A DNA stretch of 64,000 bases, from assembly GCA_963855995.1 (NCBI GenBank), contig OY979716.1, positions 89,429,042-89,493,041 on the forward strand, written 5' to 3'. The stretch comes from Muricea muricata. Lineage: Eukaryota; Cnidaria; Anthozoa; Malacalcyonacea; Plexauridae. The position numbers and the translations under genes are program-made. Below, piece by piece: positions 36,528 to 48,207 of this stretch (position 1 is its first letter; each line of letters starts with the position of its first letter). The notes below the pieces were generated by a model, which was not told the DNA's origin, did no database searches, and saw only the letters and a list, made by a program, of their open reading frames with translations.

Positions 36528-36529
36528 TA
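36528..36529. repeat. TA target-site duplication, right
   Basis: TA next to the right terminus of the 9.8-kb element. Confidence 0.85.
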
Positions 36530-36621
36530 GTCTTCATCCGTTTTCCCTAAACTTAGAAAAGCGCATAAATTGCCTTTCAAAATGTCCTTTGGTACATAAC
36601 AAAGCCAAATCTGGTCAATAA
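36530..36621 (+). CDS. 3' remainder of the HEPN-NB-ARC-TPR gene after the insertion
   Basis: Taken with one TA from the target site, the frame from 26754 continues as YGSLHPFSLN… and stops at TAA 36619-36621. 'YG(S/D)xHP' is the standard end of a kinesin-light-chain-type TPR and start of the next repeat, so the junction is convincing. About 30 residues remain before the stop, and the last ones (KCPLVHNKAKSGQ) no longer look like a TPR, so the natural end could be here or in a further exon. In the present allele these codons are about 9.8 kb away from the rest and would be lost unless the insert is spliced or excised. Confidence 0.8.
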
Positions 36622-38408
36622 CTCGCAGACGTTTACATCCAACATTGATAGAACGTTTGTCATCTTTATTTATAAGGTGTGTTTGCTTAGGCGAATCTCC
36701 AGGCTCGTTTCCGTTTGGCAGACAAGAACAGAAGAGATACTATTGTGTGTGTGATGTAGTAAACATTACAGGCCGCCCAATCCCCACGTTGTAATAAGAT
36801 TATTGTATGCAATAAATTATTGGGTTGTTACGGTGAGGGTTGGGTTGGGTCGGGTTCATGAAACTACCATTCCAATAAGTTATTGGCATTATTATACGTT
36901 GTCACCAATAATCTTATTGGATTACAACGTGCAGATCGGGTGTGTAGGCCACCAGGCACAAGGCTACCGTACTGAATTACGAACATTGCTCAAGGGGACC
37001 TTGCGGGAGTAAAACAAGAATAAACAAGGTATAATCAACCGATTACCAAAAAGTAAGGATCTTTGAAACTTACGAATAATGTTTTCAATATTTTTTAAAT
37101 TTCTATTAGAATGTGGTTTATTTGTCAAGTATTTGTTATGCGAAAAACACGTAATTTTTATGATCGGTTTACATATCATTTACTCGAAGTATTCGACGAA
37201 AAATTACCCATAAGGATGAAATGTTATTGGGATAAAATATTAACGACTAAAATCAGATTATATCTAGTAAAGGAATTAGAAAGGAAGGAAATTAACTTGT
37301 GTAGTGATTCAAAGTTTGCAGAGAAAGCTGGACTAGGTCATTGTTCTTAATCTTGGTTGGGAATCGAAGGAAATCAGAATTCTCTCAAGACTAGAACAGC
37401 TATTTCTGAAATTCCACCGTGCACTCAGAGACCAAATTTGCAAGCCATTCAAGTCAATGATGCTGTTAATGACATTTGATGGCAAAACAACTGTTGATTT
37501 CTTGATTACAATGCGGTTGAAGCAACTTATCTCAATATAAGAGGTTTACACGTAAACAAGAAAGGTACTTAAATGATTGCTGAATCAATCTCCACTTACA
37601 ATTGATTAACCAACAGTTGATTAAATATACCAATATTGAGTAAAACCAATACCTGGACTATTGCCAATAATATTATACATTTTTACTCAACTTATTAAAG
37701 AACAACCAAAGTTGCAAGTAACCCTCTTAACGGAGGCGTTAAGGTGACTCCCTACAATGATCTGAATTTTCTGGGGTTTTTTTAAACTTAACGCAGGGCA
37801 ATATGATGACTTGCCGGAAAGTTAGCAAGTCTTGAGCTGTCAATATATGAAGGAAGGAAACAGTACAGTCTTAATGTTGTGTTTATTACCATTTTTTTTA
37901 AATTAACAACAATATCTTTGTTTCCCTTAGGTGAATTTTTCTGACAGATTCATGAAGTATAGGAAAATAACATATAAAATTTTGAAGCGAAGTTTACAAA
38001 TAGGTTTTTGAGATATTCATAAATTCGAATACAGCGAAACTTATTTGTAGATTCATTTAAAATTCCGATATGTTTTACCAATCATCTATGTAATAAACAA
38101 CGTAAAACTATTGTGTATACGTTTTTAGACGAATCTCTATATATTTATACGAAGCCAAGAATACAATGTTTATGTGTAGACACGGGGGTGTGTCCAAGAC
38201 TTGTTGATTTTAATAGAATGTCAATACAACAGTAGATCTGTTACTTCCTCCCCTGAAGTTTTTTAATTACCCTATAACCTATATGTGAACTGCTCGAATC
38301 GCCATGTCCGCGCTGGTCTATGCTTTAAATTAGTTTGGTTGATACATGCGGTCTAAAACACAAAATGCTCCACATATCAATAGTGAATATTGAGTGGAAC
38401 CTATTACA
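36622..38408. other. No supported gene; small inverted repeats
   Basis: A 180-bp inverted-repeat unit lies at 36771-36950 (CACGTTGTAAT…ATTACAACGTG with GGCC ends). A lone TTAA-type terminus is at 37739. A 79-codon ORF at 37111 has a basic, helical composition but no recognised motif. Confidence 0.45.
36771..36950. mobile_element. 180-bp inverted-repeat MITE-like unit
   Basis: GGCCGCCCAATCCCCACGTT at the left is mirrored by AACGTGCAGATCGGGTGTGT and GGCC at the right; AAGATTATTG and CAATAATCTT also pair. No clear target duplication. Confidence 0.6.
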
Positions 38409-39015
38409 TTACCTAGTCCAGGTATTTTCTTGGTATCATTGTTGTTCTTTCTGATTGCCTGACAGCTGGTGGGTCTTGAGAGTCCAAGTCGGGTTGTTCT
38501 GAAATAGTAGTTGGGTAGTCTTCCCCGTCATCACTTTCGGCCTGCATGGTCTGTTGAGACGGTAGAGGGAATGTTGGTTCTTAGAAGGTCACGTCGGTTT
38601 CTGCAGTGTCGCTGTCCGTCTGCTGTAGTTCTGATATATGGAGCTGAGGCCATTCCAGATACGTTGGCCGGTATCCAGATGTTGTCCTGGCGTTGGTGGA
38701 CGTTTTCTCCGGTTTCGAGGGGTGGTAATGGTTCGGTTGATTTCGATAGTTTAGTTTCTGCTGTTTCTGTCCCTGGACAAGTTGCTGTTTTGCATGCTTA
38801 CTTGGCACAGCCGGCAGAAGCAATTCTTTTGCTAATGGTATCTTTGTTCTCGCGATGCGGCTCATGAGCAGTTGTGATGGGAAATATGTCATTCCGGTGA
38901 CAGATGTGCTACGGTAGTCAATCACAACAAATCATGGTTCATGGGTTTTCTTCAAGATCTCATTTACGGTTTGTACCACTTTCTCGCTCATGCTATTTGA
39001 TTGGGCATATGTTAG
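38409..39015 (-). pseudogene. Ty3-type retrotransposon integrase C-terminal remnant
   Basis: The reverse strand reads, from high to low coordinate, NSMSEKVVQTVNEILKKTHEP, a stop, then DYRSTSVTGMTYFPSQLLMSR, a basic stretch with KQQKLNYRNQ, and in another frame a tail QTMQAESDDGEDYPTTISE ending TTMIPRKYLD and a stop near 38416. 'DYRxTPxxGMxxSPxQxLMxRR' and the acidic tail with 'R(E)SxRxxxxPxY' are typical of Ty3 (Metaviridae) integrases in cnidarians. Stops and frameshifts show decay. The catalytic core and the rest of pol are not found here. Confidence 0.65.
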
Positions 39016-39277
39016 GCTTCATGTTGTTTGTTTAAATCCCATTTCTTACAATAAATTCGACTCACAGGGAACTACAATCTATCGTAAGTCAACCCCTACA
39101 GGACAATACAGGCATTATTCGAGCTTCACTCCATAGTCACAAAAGGCTGCATGGATTCGTGCCCTTGTCCATCGTGCCACTAAGATCTGCAGTACACAAC
39201 AACTCCTGCAATTAGGAATCCTGAATATCAAACGATTCGCTTCTTGGAATGGTTTCCCACGTTGGATATGTGGCAAA

Positions 39278-39735
39278 TTGATAAATACCTACAGCACTTC
39301 CCATAGTTCTAAAACTACACCTGGTGGCAAAGAACCTGAATCCACCATTCTTGTAATCTGGATCAGACTGCCATTCATTGGGCAGAAAGGCAATTTCCTT
39401 CCACGAAACTGCACCAGAAAGATTTCCCGCTTACTCAAACAGCCGGTGAAAATCATGAACAACTGGGAAAGTGCAACTGTTTCACTTCTCAAAAAGATCC
39501 TACGCCGAAACCCTACAAAAGCTCAATCGTGTAAAAATTTGTCTGCCCAGGGTGTAATGCATCCTACATCGGGAAAACGGACAGGTGCCTGTACATTCGG
39601 GTTAATGAACACGCGAACTCGTGAACACGCGAACGCAAACTTTGGAACTCGTGAGCATATAAACAGTTTAATTTGTAACAGGCATTATTTTACTGAAGAT
39701 GACATGTAATACTTGTCGAAACGTATAGAATAAAC
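39278..39735 (+). pseudogene. Penelope-like element remnant: GIY-YIG endonuclease and 3' end
   Basis: The first frame has LPFIGQKGNFLPRNCTRKIS, like the RT thumb region of Penelope-like elements. A second frame from 39520 reads SSIV, a stop, then KFVCPGCNASYIGKTDRCLY with IRVNEHA, the GIY-YIG endonuclease start with its Cys pair. The stop replaces an expected Tyr codon by one base, and at least one frameshift is present, so this is a dead copy. GIY-YIG endonucleases nick the target for reverse transcription in this class. The 3' end at 39685-39733 carries a hammerhead-like fold and runs into a (TA)n tract. Confidence 0.65.
39685..39733 (+). ncRNA. Hammerhead-ribozyme-like motif in the Penelope remnant
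   Basis: Order of parts: TTATTTTA, CTGAAGA core, GACA…TGTC stem II, GAAAC, GTA, TAGAATAA. The flanking 8-mers pair to form stem I (one G-U pair). CTGANGA and GAAA are the conserved hammerhead boxes. Stem III is minimal, as reported for Penelope-associated hammerheads. A U between the core and stem II would have to bulge, so activity in this copy is doubtful. Confidence 0.45.
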
Positions 39736-39766
39736 GGAGTTTCAATTATTTTGTGTTTCATAAAAA

Positions 39767-39897
<131 letters not shown>

Positions 39898-40059
39898 TAC
39901 CAACTACTGCTACGCCACAGACCGCAATATAAAACTGAATGGATGTTTGAATTTATCAAAACACTAAACAATTTTGGGCTACTAGGGTTTGTCATAGAAT
40001 GTTTACACTCGAAGACGCTAATTGTTGTTCAACCCACCGGAAACTAGTCACTATATTAT

Positions 40060-40703
40060 ACAGTTTAGAAGCCTTTGGGAAAATTTGTTTGATTCTTGCA
40101 TCAAGGAGTTTACAGATAACCAAGCAACAGCAAAAATTGTTGAAGTTGGCAGCATGGAGTTCAATTTACAATCACTAGCATACAAAAATTTTTCGTATTG
40201 TTTAACACACAACATCGACCTATATACAATGAATGGATTCCTTGAGCGTTAAATACTCAAGCAGACTTCCCAAGCAAACTTCGGGATTGTAATGACTGGC
40301 AGATGACCAATAATTTGTTTCTATACTGTTGGAGAGCATGTGGGGTCTGCATAAGCCGGATGATTGCCTCCCATTATAACTCAAAAATTGGGCGATTTTT
40401 TCCCGTTTCTGGAATCCAGGTTGCTTTGGGGTAGACGCGTTCTCCCAGCAGTGGTCGGGTGAGTACTGTCTGTTGGTTTCCCTGGTCAATATCGCTACAA
40501 ATGTACTTAGTTGTGTCAAATCCCAGAAATCAGTTGGGACATTGATCGTATTTGCATGGCCTTCTGCAGTATTTTGGCCAATACTTTGGCAGCGATATAG
40601 GGCTCAGATTCTGGGGCATAAACATTGTAAGGTAGCCAGTATTGTATATTCATGCCTCGTACCTGAATGCAATCGTATCTCACCAAAAACTAATGCTAGA
40701 TGA
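40060..40703 (+). pseudogene. DIRS-like retroelement remnant: RNase H and following region
   Basis: The frame at 40100-40250 reads FTDNQATAKIVEVGS with LQSLAYKNFSYCL and HNIDLYTMNG, the RNase H block of DIRS/Ngaro-type elements ('FTDNQGAAKIV…H(L)QxLAxxIFxxC(L)…DIxLxxxW(I)PR'). Further on, frames switch and read IFSRFWNPGCFGVDAFSQQW-like sequence and VGTLIVFAWPSAVFWPIL, which follow RNase H in this class ('…NPGCxxVDAFxxDWxxENxW…GTLIxPxWPSxxFWP'). Several stops and shifts make it non-functional. A gag/RT fragment of the same class lies 8 kb away at 48210. Confidence 0.65.
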
Positions 40704-42665
40704 TTGTCGCACCTTCAAATTGCAGAATTAGTCCATTAGGCTAGTGACAAATTTTACAAAACTCGTTACGCGCTGGACAAAAGCACCAAACCTTGCACAT
40801 TACTAACTTTCGGTGTAAGGTCTTAAAAAATCCAATGCTCCAAAAATTTTGCTCACTAGGAGACGAATATGACGTCATTTACGATGTTATGACGTCATTT
40901 ATGACTAATTTTAGTCAATTGGCAGTTTGTGTATTATATCCAATTTGATTTGGAAAATCTTAACGGGTACTCAATTCAGACTGGTGTGAAAATATGTATA
41001 TGTATTAATAAATATTCGGTGAAGAAATTGACTTATAACTGCCAGCACAATGTGGTGTAAATGATATTAAAATGTATACCGTAGAACGAGTTTACCTACA
41101 TAAACACAATTTGGATTTACTTGAATACATACTCCTGACAGGTGTTTCTGTTTACATGTTGAAATACAAGGACTAATTTTAAATGAAAAATCGTGTATTT
41201 ACATGGTGAGTGAAGCTTTGATAATTTGAGCCCGCGTAGCAATCAGCGGGTTGCTACAATAAACTTCAAATCGAAATTAGCAACTGGATTTTTGATGAAG
41301 AAATGATATTTAAATAGCTGAATATTTTCTAGATACAATTTCAATACTGTAGACAAGGTAGGTAGATATTTTTGTGATCAAGAATGATTCTTTTTTGAAA
41401 AATTTAGGAGAAATATATAGAGATTACTTCATGGTTGGTGAGTGCGTACGATTTTTATTCACGAGTTGTGAAGGATCGTTAAACGAACGAGTGAGCGCAG
41501 CGAACGAGTGAGTTTAGCGATCCTTCACAACTCGTGAATAATAAAAATCGTACAAACGAACCAACCATGAAGTAATTTGTTTATTATATGAGTATAAAGA
41601 TGAGTGTATAAAGATACGGATATATCTTACTGACAAAAGCAAAATATTAAAATGGAATTTCTTACCATTTATTGCTTTGTTTTCTTGCTGAAAATGAAAC
41701 CATGAGGTTTATTTCAAGTTAATGAGGCCACGAATGTCGTCGTTATGATTTTAGGTGGTTGTTTCATCAGTGAAATTGTCTTAAATCTCTCTTTTCGGTG
41801 AGTTAAAAAAATACTTGTAAAATCAGACTCCATGTTTACACTAGCCTGCGAGCAGGTGTTGCACGTTCGGGTCAGCCAATCAGAACACTGAACGATAAAT
41901 TTTCACTGGTGAAAAAACATCGTTCGTCCAATCAAAGGCCGTGAACGATGATTTTTCACCGAGTGAAATTTTATCGTTCTTGATGACGATTGGCTATTGC
42001 TAATTTGGAACGATTATTACGCACAGCCATATCGATGAATAAATCTCTATACTCATGTAATAAAAACTTTTATCACAAATACAATTTTTCCCACCAAAAC
42101 CACAAACTGTTTTTATAGTCTACTTATAGCGTGTAAATTTATTTTAACTTGGTTTTCTTTGTAAAACCCAACTTCTCATATATTTTACACGTCTACTGTA
42201 TGTTGTAAACGATAGTTTACAATCTTCACGCACCACTTTCCAATTTTTCTTGAGAAAGATAATTAGCATGCTTTGAAAGTACTTTTTAAATAAAATAACT
42301 TATGGAAACTTATTATCTCCCTCCCCCCTAAAATATTTTTAAATACCTGGCAGTGTAAAAAGATTCGATTGAAACATGCTGAGTATGTACTGAGCATAAA
42401 TAATATCAGACATTTAAATTCTGGCGTGATTTTGTGCATCTGTTAAGTTTCATTTAGCCAGTATTAAAAGATGGGAATTAGAGTTGGTGCAATTTCCATC
42501 AGTCATAAGATTAGCGATATCACTAGAGAAACCTCATCTATCTAGGGGAAAAATAAATCTTTCCATTTATTTCCAACATGTCGACTACACTTATAGTTAT
42601 ACAAAATTGCATACTAAGCCTGTACAATTTTCCCATTACTCGACAGCATACATTGTGAAAACACC
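40704..42665. other. No gene; palindromic repeat units
   Basis: A near-perfect hairpin at 41425-41580 (TTCATGGTTGGT … ACCAACCATGAA, with CACGAGTTGTGAAGGATCG mirrored) is followed by 41860-42065, rich in AACGAT and GAAAAATC motifs in both orientations. TATGAGTATAAAG at 41587 is mirrored by CTATACTCATGTAATAAA at 42048, so one MITE may span 41420-42065. Confidence 0.55.
41425..42065. mobile_element. Inverted-repeat MITE-like unit
   Basis: Built of hairpins as described for the surrounding gene-free stretch; ends are not certain. Confidence 0.45.
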
Positions 42666-45600
42666 ATGGACTGGACAATGTGTGTCATTTGTCAAAAATC
42701 TACTTCAGAACTACTACTCTGCCCTCAAAACTTGGCCAACAGGTGTGATCCACTTAATGTATATAAAGACTTTCTTTAAAATGTGGCGGAATTTGAGAAA
42801 TTAAATGCATAACCTATACAATGTGGTATTCTATCGTATGGCATGTCCGATAATACAATTGAAAGTTGTATGATCAACAAAGCATCGTGGCATCGTTCGT
42901 GCCATCAACGATTTAATAATTCGAAACTCCAAAGAGGAAAAGAACGAAAACGCAAGCTAGATGCAGAAATTGAAAATGGCAACGAAATGTCTGATGCGGC
43001 CATACATCGATCAAAACGACAACCTATCGATAGTTCGGCAGAATTTGCATTTTCTGTGAGAAGAAAACGGGCAAGCTTCATGAATATAGTACATTCTCTT
43101 CTGGCAATACCCTTAAGAATATGGCATTAGAAATGCCAGACACAACTCTTACTATATAATGGCCAAATTAAGTGCTGGGGTCGTCATTGCTAGCGAAGCC
43201 AAGTATCATCTTCAGTGCCTCACAGCGTATAGAAACAAATATAGATCGTTTCTCCAGCAACATTAAAGGCAACCAGATTTATTTAAGGAAAGGTGCAAAG
43301 CTAGAGCGTTTGCAGAACTAGTTGCTCACGTTGACGAATTACTTGAAGCTGGAAATTTTCTCTTTAAATGTGCCGTTTTGCACAATTTGTATGAACAACG
43401 CCTTAAAGAGTTCGGCGTAGATATTGCTATTAACAAAACGCGACTAAAGGAAAAGTTGTTGGAACGCTTTTCTGATATGGGTTTGCAAGAACCGTACGAT
43501 GGCCGAAATACAGTCCTATTATTTCCTGAAGTTATGCAGCAAGTCCTGAAAGATGCTCACCTAGATCATGACTATGATAACGAAGCTCTTCTGCTCACTG
43601 AAGTTGCAAGAATATGCAGACAATAAATCCTCTCTGTAGACACCACATTTTCTGGATCGTTTGCAGTAGATTTCCAAAGAGATATCACTCCTATCACCAA
43701 CCAACTTGTTTCCATGATACTGTATGGACCAAATATCAAAGACAAATCAGGTGAACCTCAATCTTGTCTCACTATTTCTCAGCTGCTACTCTTTAACAGT
43801 AAGTAAAGAGGAAAACCGTCATCTACCCAGAACAGACATTCACCAGAACGAGAACCACTTCTTCCTTTGTACATTGACTTGAATCTCCACAGTCAAACTA
43901 GAAGCAAAACGCTTGTTGATAATATGGCTAAGAAGTGTCTCCTATGATAGAGTTTGTCAGGTTAAAAATAACTTAGCGGTGTCTGTCTGCCAGCAGTCCA
44001 ATGCTGATGGAATTGTCTGTCCCTCAAACCTGCGTAAAGGGATTTTTACCGTCGGTGCATTAGACAATATTGATCACAATCCATCATCTGCTACAGCCGA
44101 AGATTCTTTGCACGGAACAGGAATCAGCATCATGCAGTTTCCAACGCAGAAAAATCAAGGCATATGTAGAGAAGCATCGTATGCGGAAGGTAGTTTAGCA
44201 CATTCGCAACAGTCAACTCTTCCAGACATCTTTACAAATGTACCAGCTGTGACCATAAAAAATGCAATTAATGTACCCCAAAGATCCACTGCCAAGTTCA
44301 CCAGAAAAGTCGAATAGGCCAAAGCTCAAGAAAAGTGTTGGATAGAAAGAAGTTTGGAGCTACTTCGACTAGATAAGCTTCAGAAGGGCCAGCCGATTTC
44401 TTGGGCTGCCTACCACGCCTCCCATTATCTCCCTGTGCAAGATCCATGCTCAATAATTGCCTTTTGCCCCTTTTCCTAGAGAAAGCGGACTCGGCAGCAA
44501 TGGGGGAAACATGGCTTAGACATGTTGAAATGCGTTACTGAGTTCTTGAATGTTGGTCAGATACCCGTTCTAGGTTGCTGTTGCCCTATCTTTGCCATAT
44601 GCAAGAAAATTCAATGGTGCTTACCACACACTCACGGAGAAGACAAAATCTTAATAATGTTTGGTGGATTGCACATCGGAAAGCTCTCTGGAATGCACTT
44701 GGGAGTCTGTTAAGGTGGCTCGATAGTCTAACTCATAGCACATAATACTTCTTTCGCCATAGAATCTTTTAAAGTGCGCGTGTAAAGCTTAGTTTAGGTC
44801 ATTGCATAGCTCTACTGGTTTTCTTCATAATTGGAAAAGTTTTATACTCCTACCGTTCGTATGTCCAGAGATATTATTGTCATAGGTAAGGTGGGGAGTT
44901 TATGCAAATGAAATGATAATTAGAATCGAGTTCCAACAAGAAACGTGATTTCTATGTTCAGGCAAACATTGAAGAAATTCTTTTTTAAATACAGCAAACA
45001 GTGCTATAGAGCTGTGCAATGACCTAAAATGAAGCTCAAGCATTCACTACAAAACATTTAATCGTGGAGACATAAAATTTCTAATGAATTCTGACTATCG
45101 AGCCATCTTAAGTGGATCTAGGTGGACGGGCGCACTGACTGAAGCGGGGATAGTAACATCGGGCACTGCAGATTCTTTTCTGAGTGCATCACACATTACC
45201 CGAACACGCCATATCCATCAGGTCACGGCACTGAGTCTTGCCAAGCTGCAGCAGAATGCTTTTGTCAGGAAGAATGAAATATTGGACGTACATGATGAAA
45301 AAGACTTCAAGATATGGAAGGAAGAAATTATTGCAGTAAGCCCTACTTATCGTTTCTGGGATCTCATTCTTCGAACAGAATTACTTATCCTCATGTTCGT
45401 AAGGTCGCAAAGAGAAGGAGACTTCCCTCTATATGTGGAGTGTCCAAAGCCTCGTGTTTTTGTTCTTAGCCTCAGATCATTACAACTACAGCCGTTGGGT
45501 TTCCGTACATATACGAGATATTCAGCCTTTGCCTGCAGATTTGAAAGACGTTTTCTGCAAGTTCTGGGTTGTTCAAAAATCATACAACTGGTTTTCAACA

Positions 45601-47245
45601 ATCCTCATTGACCAAGCCCACGAGCAGGAAAATGCGAAAGTTAAAGGCAACGGTGGAGTGGTAGGACTGACAGAAAACCCTGCTGCACTGTGTCGATGGT
45701 TGCTTTCTTGCCCCGAATTAGCCAGGCTTCTCACACAGTTTGAGGAACAATATCTACCAGAAACAAATTCAGAAACAGAGTGCACCCACCACGAAGAGGG
45801 CCTTTCGCACCAAATGAGATTTCATAACCAAGTAAATAAGTTAGTTGAAGAAATCAACGGCCTCGGCCACCCGTTTGAAGAACAATGCCAAGAACTGGTT
45901 ATACTCAACACCAGAGAATGCGCGGATGATTCTGTTGTGGCTAAAGTATGCCAAATTGAAAAACTGGGTGAAAAGCAGTATAAACAATACAGAAAAGAGG
46001 TACTGGAAGACAGGTTCAAACCAATCCATGCAACGATAAAGAAGAACTTGTTACCATTGTTCAGCACAACAAAGCGAAAAACTAAAGCAACAGCCAAGAA
46101 AATTAAAGCGATACGCCATGATGTGGGACTTTTCGGACGTTTGTATATGGGAAACCAACAGCGTGAATATGATCCAGATAAGTTCTTTTCCCACGAAAAC
46201 CATACCTATCCACTGTCGCTGTCTGAGTATGGAAAACTCCGTTTGTGTACTAAATCAGACCTACTAAAGCTGCTGACAAGTTCAAATCAAAAGCTTGAAA
46301 GTCATAGATTCGATTGCAAAATTGTCGACGGTGCTGCACTGATCCACATTCTCACTCCAAAGAATGTGACCGCATTTTCAAGTTATGCTGACCAAGTCTT
46401 CATGTCTTTTATAAAACGAGAATTACTAGCTGCGAAAAGAATAGATATTATGTGGGATCAATATCAACAAGACAGCGTCAAGAGCTGCACAAGGGAGAAG
46501 CGTGGAGCTGGCGTGTGATTGAAAGTAGACCCCCAGGCTAAAATCCCAAGCAAATGGAATGAATTTCTGCGTGATGAGAAGAACAAGACCGAGTTATTCA
46601 ACTTCCTTTCAGATGATGTGGCCAGTGGAGAATGGTAGGAAACGAAGGATATCTACATTACTAAAGGTACCTCAGTTATATCGAGAGGAAATGCACTACC
46701 GATGATGGAGTGCACTGATGAAGAAGCAGATACTAGAGTTATGGTCCATTTATTTCATGCTAGAGAAAATGGAAGTGCTGACGTAGAGGTTCGAACTGTT
46801 GACACTGACATAGTCATTTTATTGATTGGTCATTTCTTTAACCCACACGAAAAAAATCCAAACATTGACCTATGAGTGCCGTTTGGTGTTGGAAAGAACT
46901 TCCAATACATCCACATTAATTCAATTTGCAATGACCTGGGTAGGGAGCAATCGCGTGCACTTCCTATACTCACTTCTTCCTTTTGTGAAAAGAGCAAAAA
47001 AAGTGTCATGCGCGTGTGGAAGTCGTATCCTGAGGTCACAGATGTCTTTCTTAACATGCAAGAATACCCCTTGGAAGGGATGAGCTACTCTTCGCCACAC
47101 TTCCAAGGCTAACAATTTTGATGTATGACAAGAGCAGTCAGTTGTATTCAGTCAATACTGCACGGAGAGAACTATTCTCTAAGAAAGGAAAATCACTCAA
47201 AAAGATTCCACCCACACATGTAATTGAAAATTTCCAAGTAAACAC
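42666..47245 (+). pseudogene. Decayed copy of a multi-copy invertebrate gene: transposase-like core fused to a FEN/XPG-like nuclease
   Basis: From the ATG at 42666 a zinc-ribbon-like start reads MCVICQKST with LCPQN. In-frame stops follow at 42777 and 42810. The next block is KASWHRSCHQRFNN, then AKLSAGVVIASEAKYHLQC over a frameshift. Later blocks, in several frames, are GQIPVL…GEDKILIMFGGLHIG (44540-44680), ALTEAGIVTSGTADSF (45135), SDHYNYSRW…LIDQAHEQENAKVKGNGGVV (45475-45665), VDGAALIHIL and RIDIMWDQYQQDS (46325-46475), MECTDEEADTR, VRTVDTDIVIL (46790-46830) and PFGVGKNFQYI…REQSRALPI. The last blocks, with DG, WDxY, EEADTR and DTD, look like the acidic sites of a FEN1/XPG-type PIN nuclease. 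I recognise the series as a family repeated many times in cnidarian and other invertebrate genomes, of unknown function and probably transposon-encoded. A TTAA MITE (44714-45107) splits it. Confidence 0.75.
44714..45107. mobile_element. 394-bp TTAA MITE inside the decayed gene
   Basis: TTAA at 44710-44713 and 45108-45111. The terminal inverted repeats read GGTGGCTCGATAGTC and GATGGCTCGATAGTC. The gene's frame reads LGSLL up to the left TTAA and SGSRWTGALTEAG after the right one, and a single TTAA joins them in frame. This shows the insertion came after this part of the gene was still open. Probably a piggyBac- or Kolobok-type MITE. Confidence 0.88.
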
Positions 47246-48207
47246 TAAAAAATAGTAAAATAACCCTACCAGACTAAATTCTCAAATTCAATGTCGACTC
47301 AATATACCTAACCCACTATGGATGTTTCGTATTCATACAGCAAAAATAAGGCAATTAATATACAAAATAAGTTGGTCGCCTTCACGCCATATTGCTATGG
47401 CGATGATGATAACATTGATTCGTTAACGATGTTGTTATTAGATTTCATCAGGTCCAATCAACCGTTCAGTTCTACGTCAATAACAGCCTACTTCTATCAA
47501 CATCTTTTAAATATTTAATGACTAATTATTTTTTTCGTTTGATGCTCAAGTTATTCAATAACTAATGATTAAATACGCGAGCACGTTTGTTTTCACCATA
47601 GTCTGAAAAGTTAACCTGCTGTTTCGAAATCTGCGTGTGATCTCATTTTCAGTTATGTACGTTTGCATGGCATCGTAAACAACATCATGCGCTTGACTGG
47701 ACTGGACTTGGCAGTTTGACTAGTCAGGACTGTTTCACATTGTTTTTTCTGTATAATACTTTCCGGGATTTGAAATAATTACATTTATCGATGAGCTCAA
47801 TTATAATTGGAATAAATGATGTCAAACAAGCTAATTAAAATTCATGGTTCAAGATTAGAAATTATTAGCTTGGTTGTTATTGGATTTTTTAAAAATATAT
47901 CGCCTCTCCTACACAAAACAACACTGCCTGTTGTTAATTGTTAATTGGGACCTCGACGTTTTCAGTACGGTGGATATTCTGGAGCCCTTGAACTTTTAAC
48001 ATTTGTATTTTTAGACGGAGCCCATTCCTCGTCTAAATGACGCAGCGAAATGTGAAAGAAGTGGCTCCCTGCAGTATGGAAAAATGTTAGGCTTTTCAAG
48101 ACACATTAGCAGTTTAGCAGTTATTTATTTTCTGCACGTTTTGAATGGAATTTAATGCCTATTGTTCTCAGGTATGCATTTTAATGGTAATCATGTATAA
48201 ATAGCTT
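47246..48207. other. No gene seen
   Basis: AT-rich; nothing supported. Confidence 0.4.

Noticed and set aside
38511..38867. 118-codon forward ORF
   Set aside because: Shadow of the reverse-strand Ty3 integrase remnant.
40220..40519. 99-codon reverse-strand ORF
   Set aside because: Shadow of the forward-strand DIRS-like remnant.
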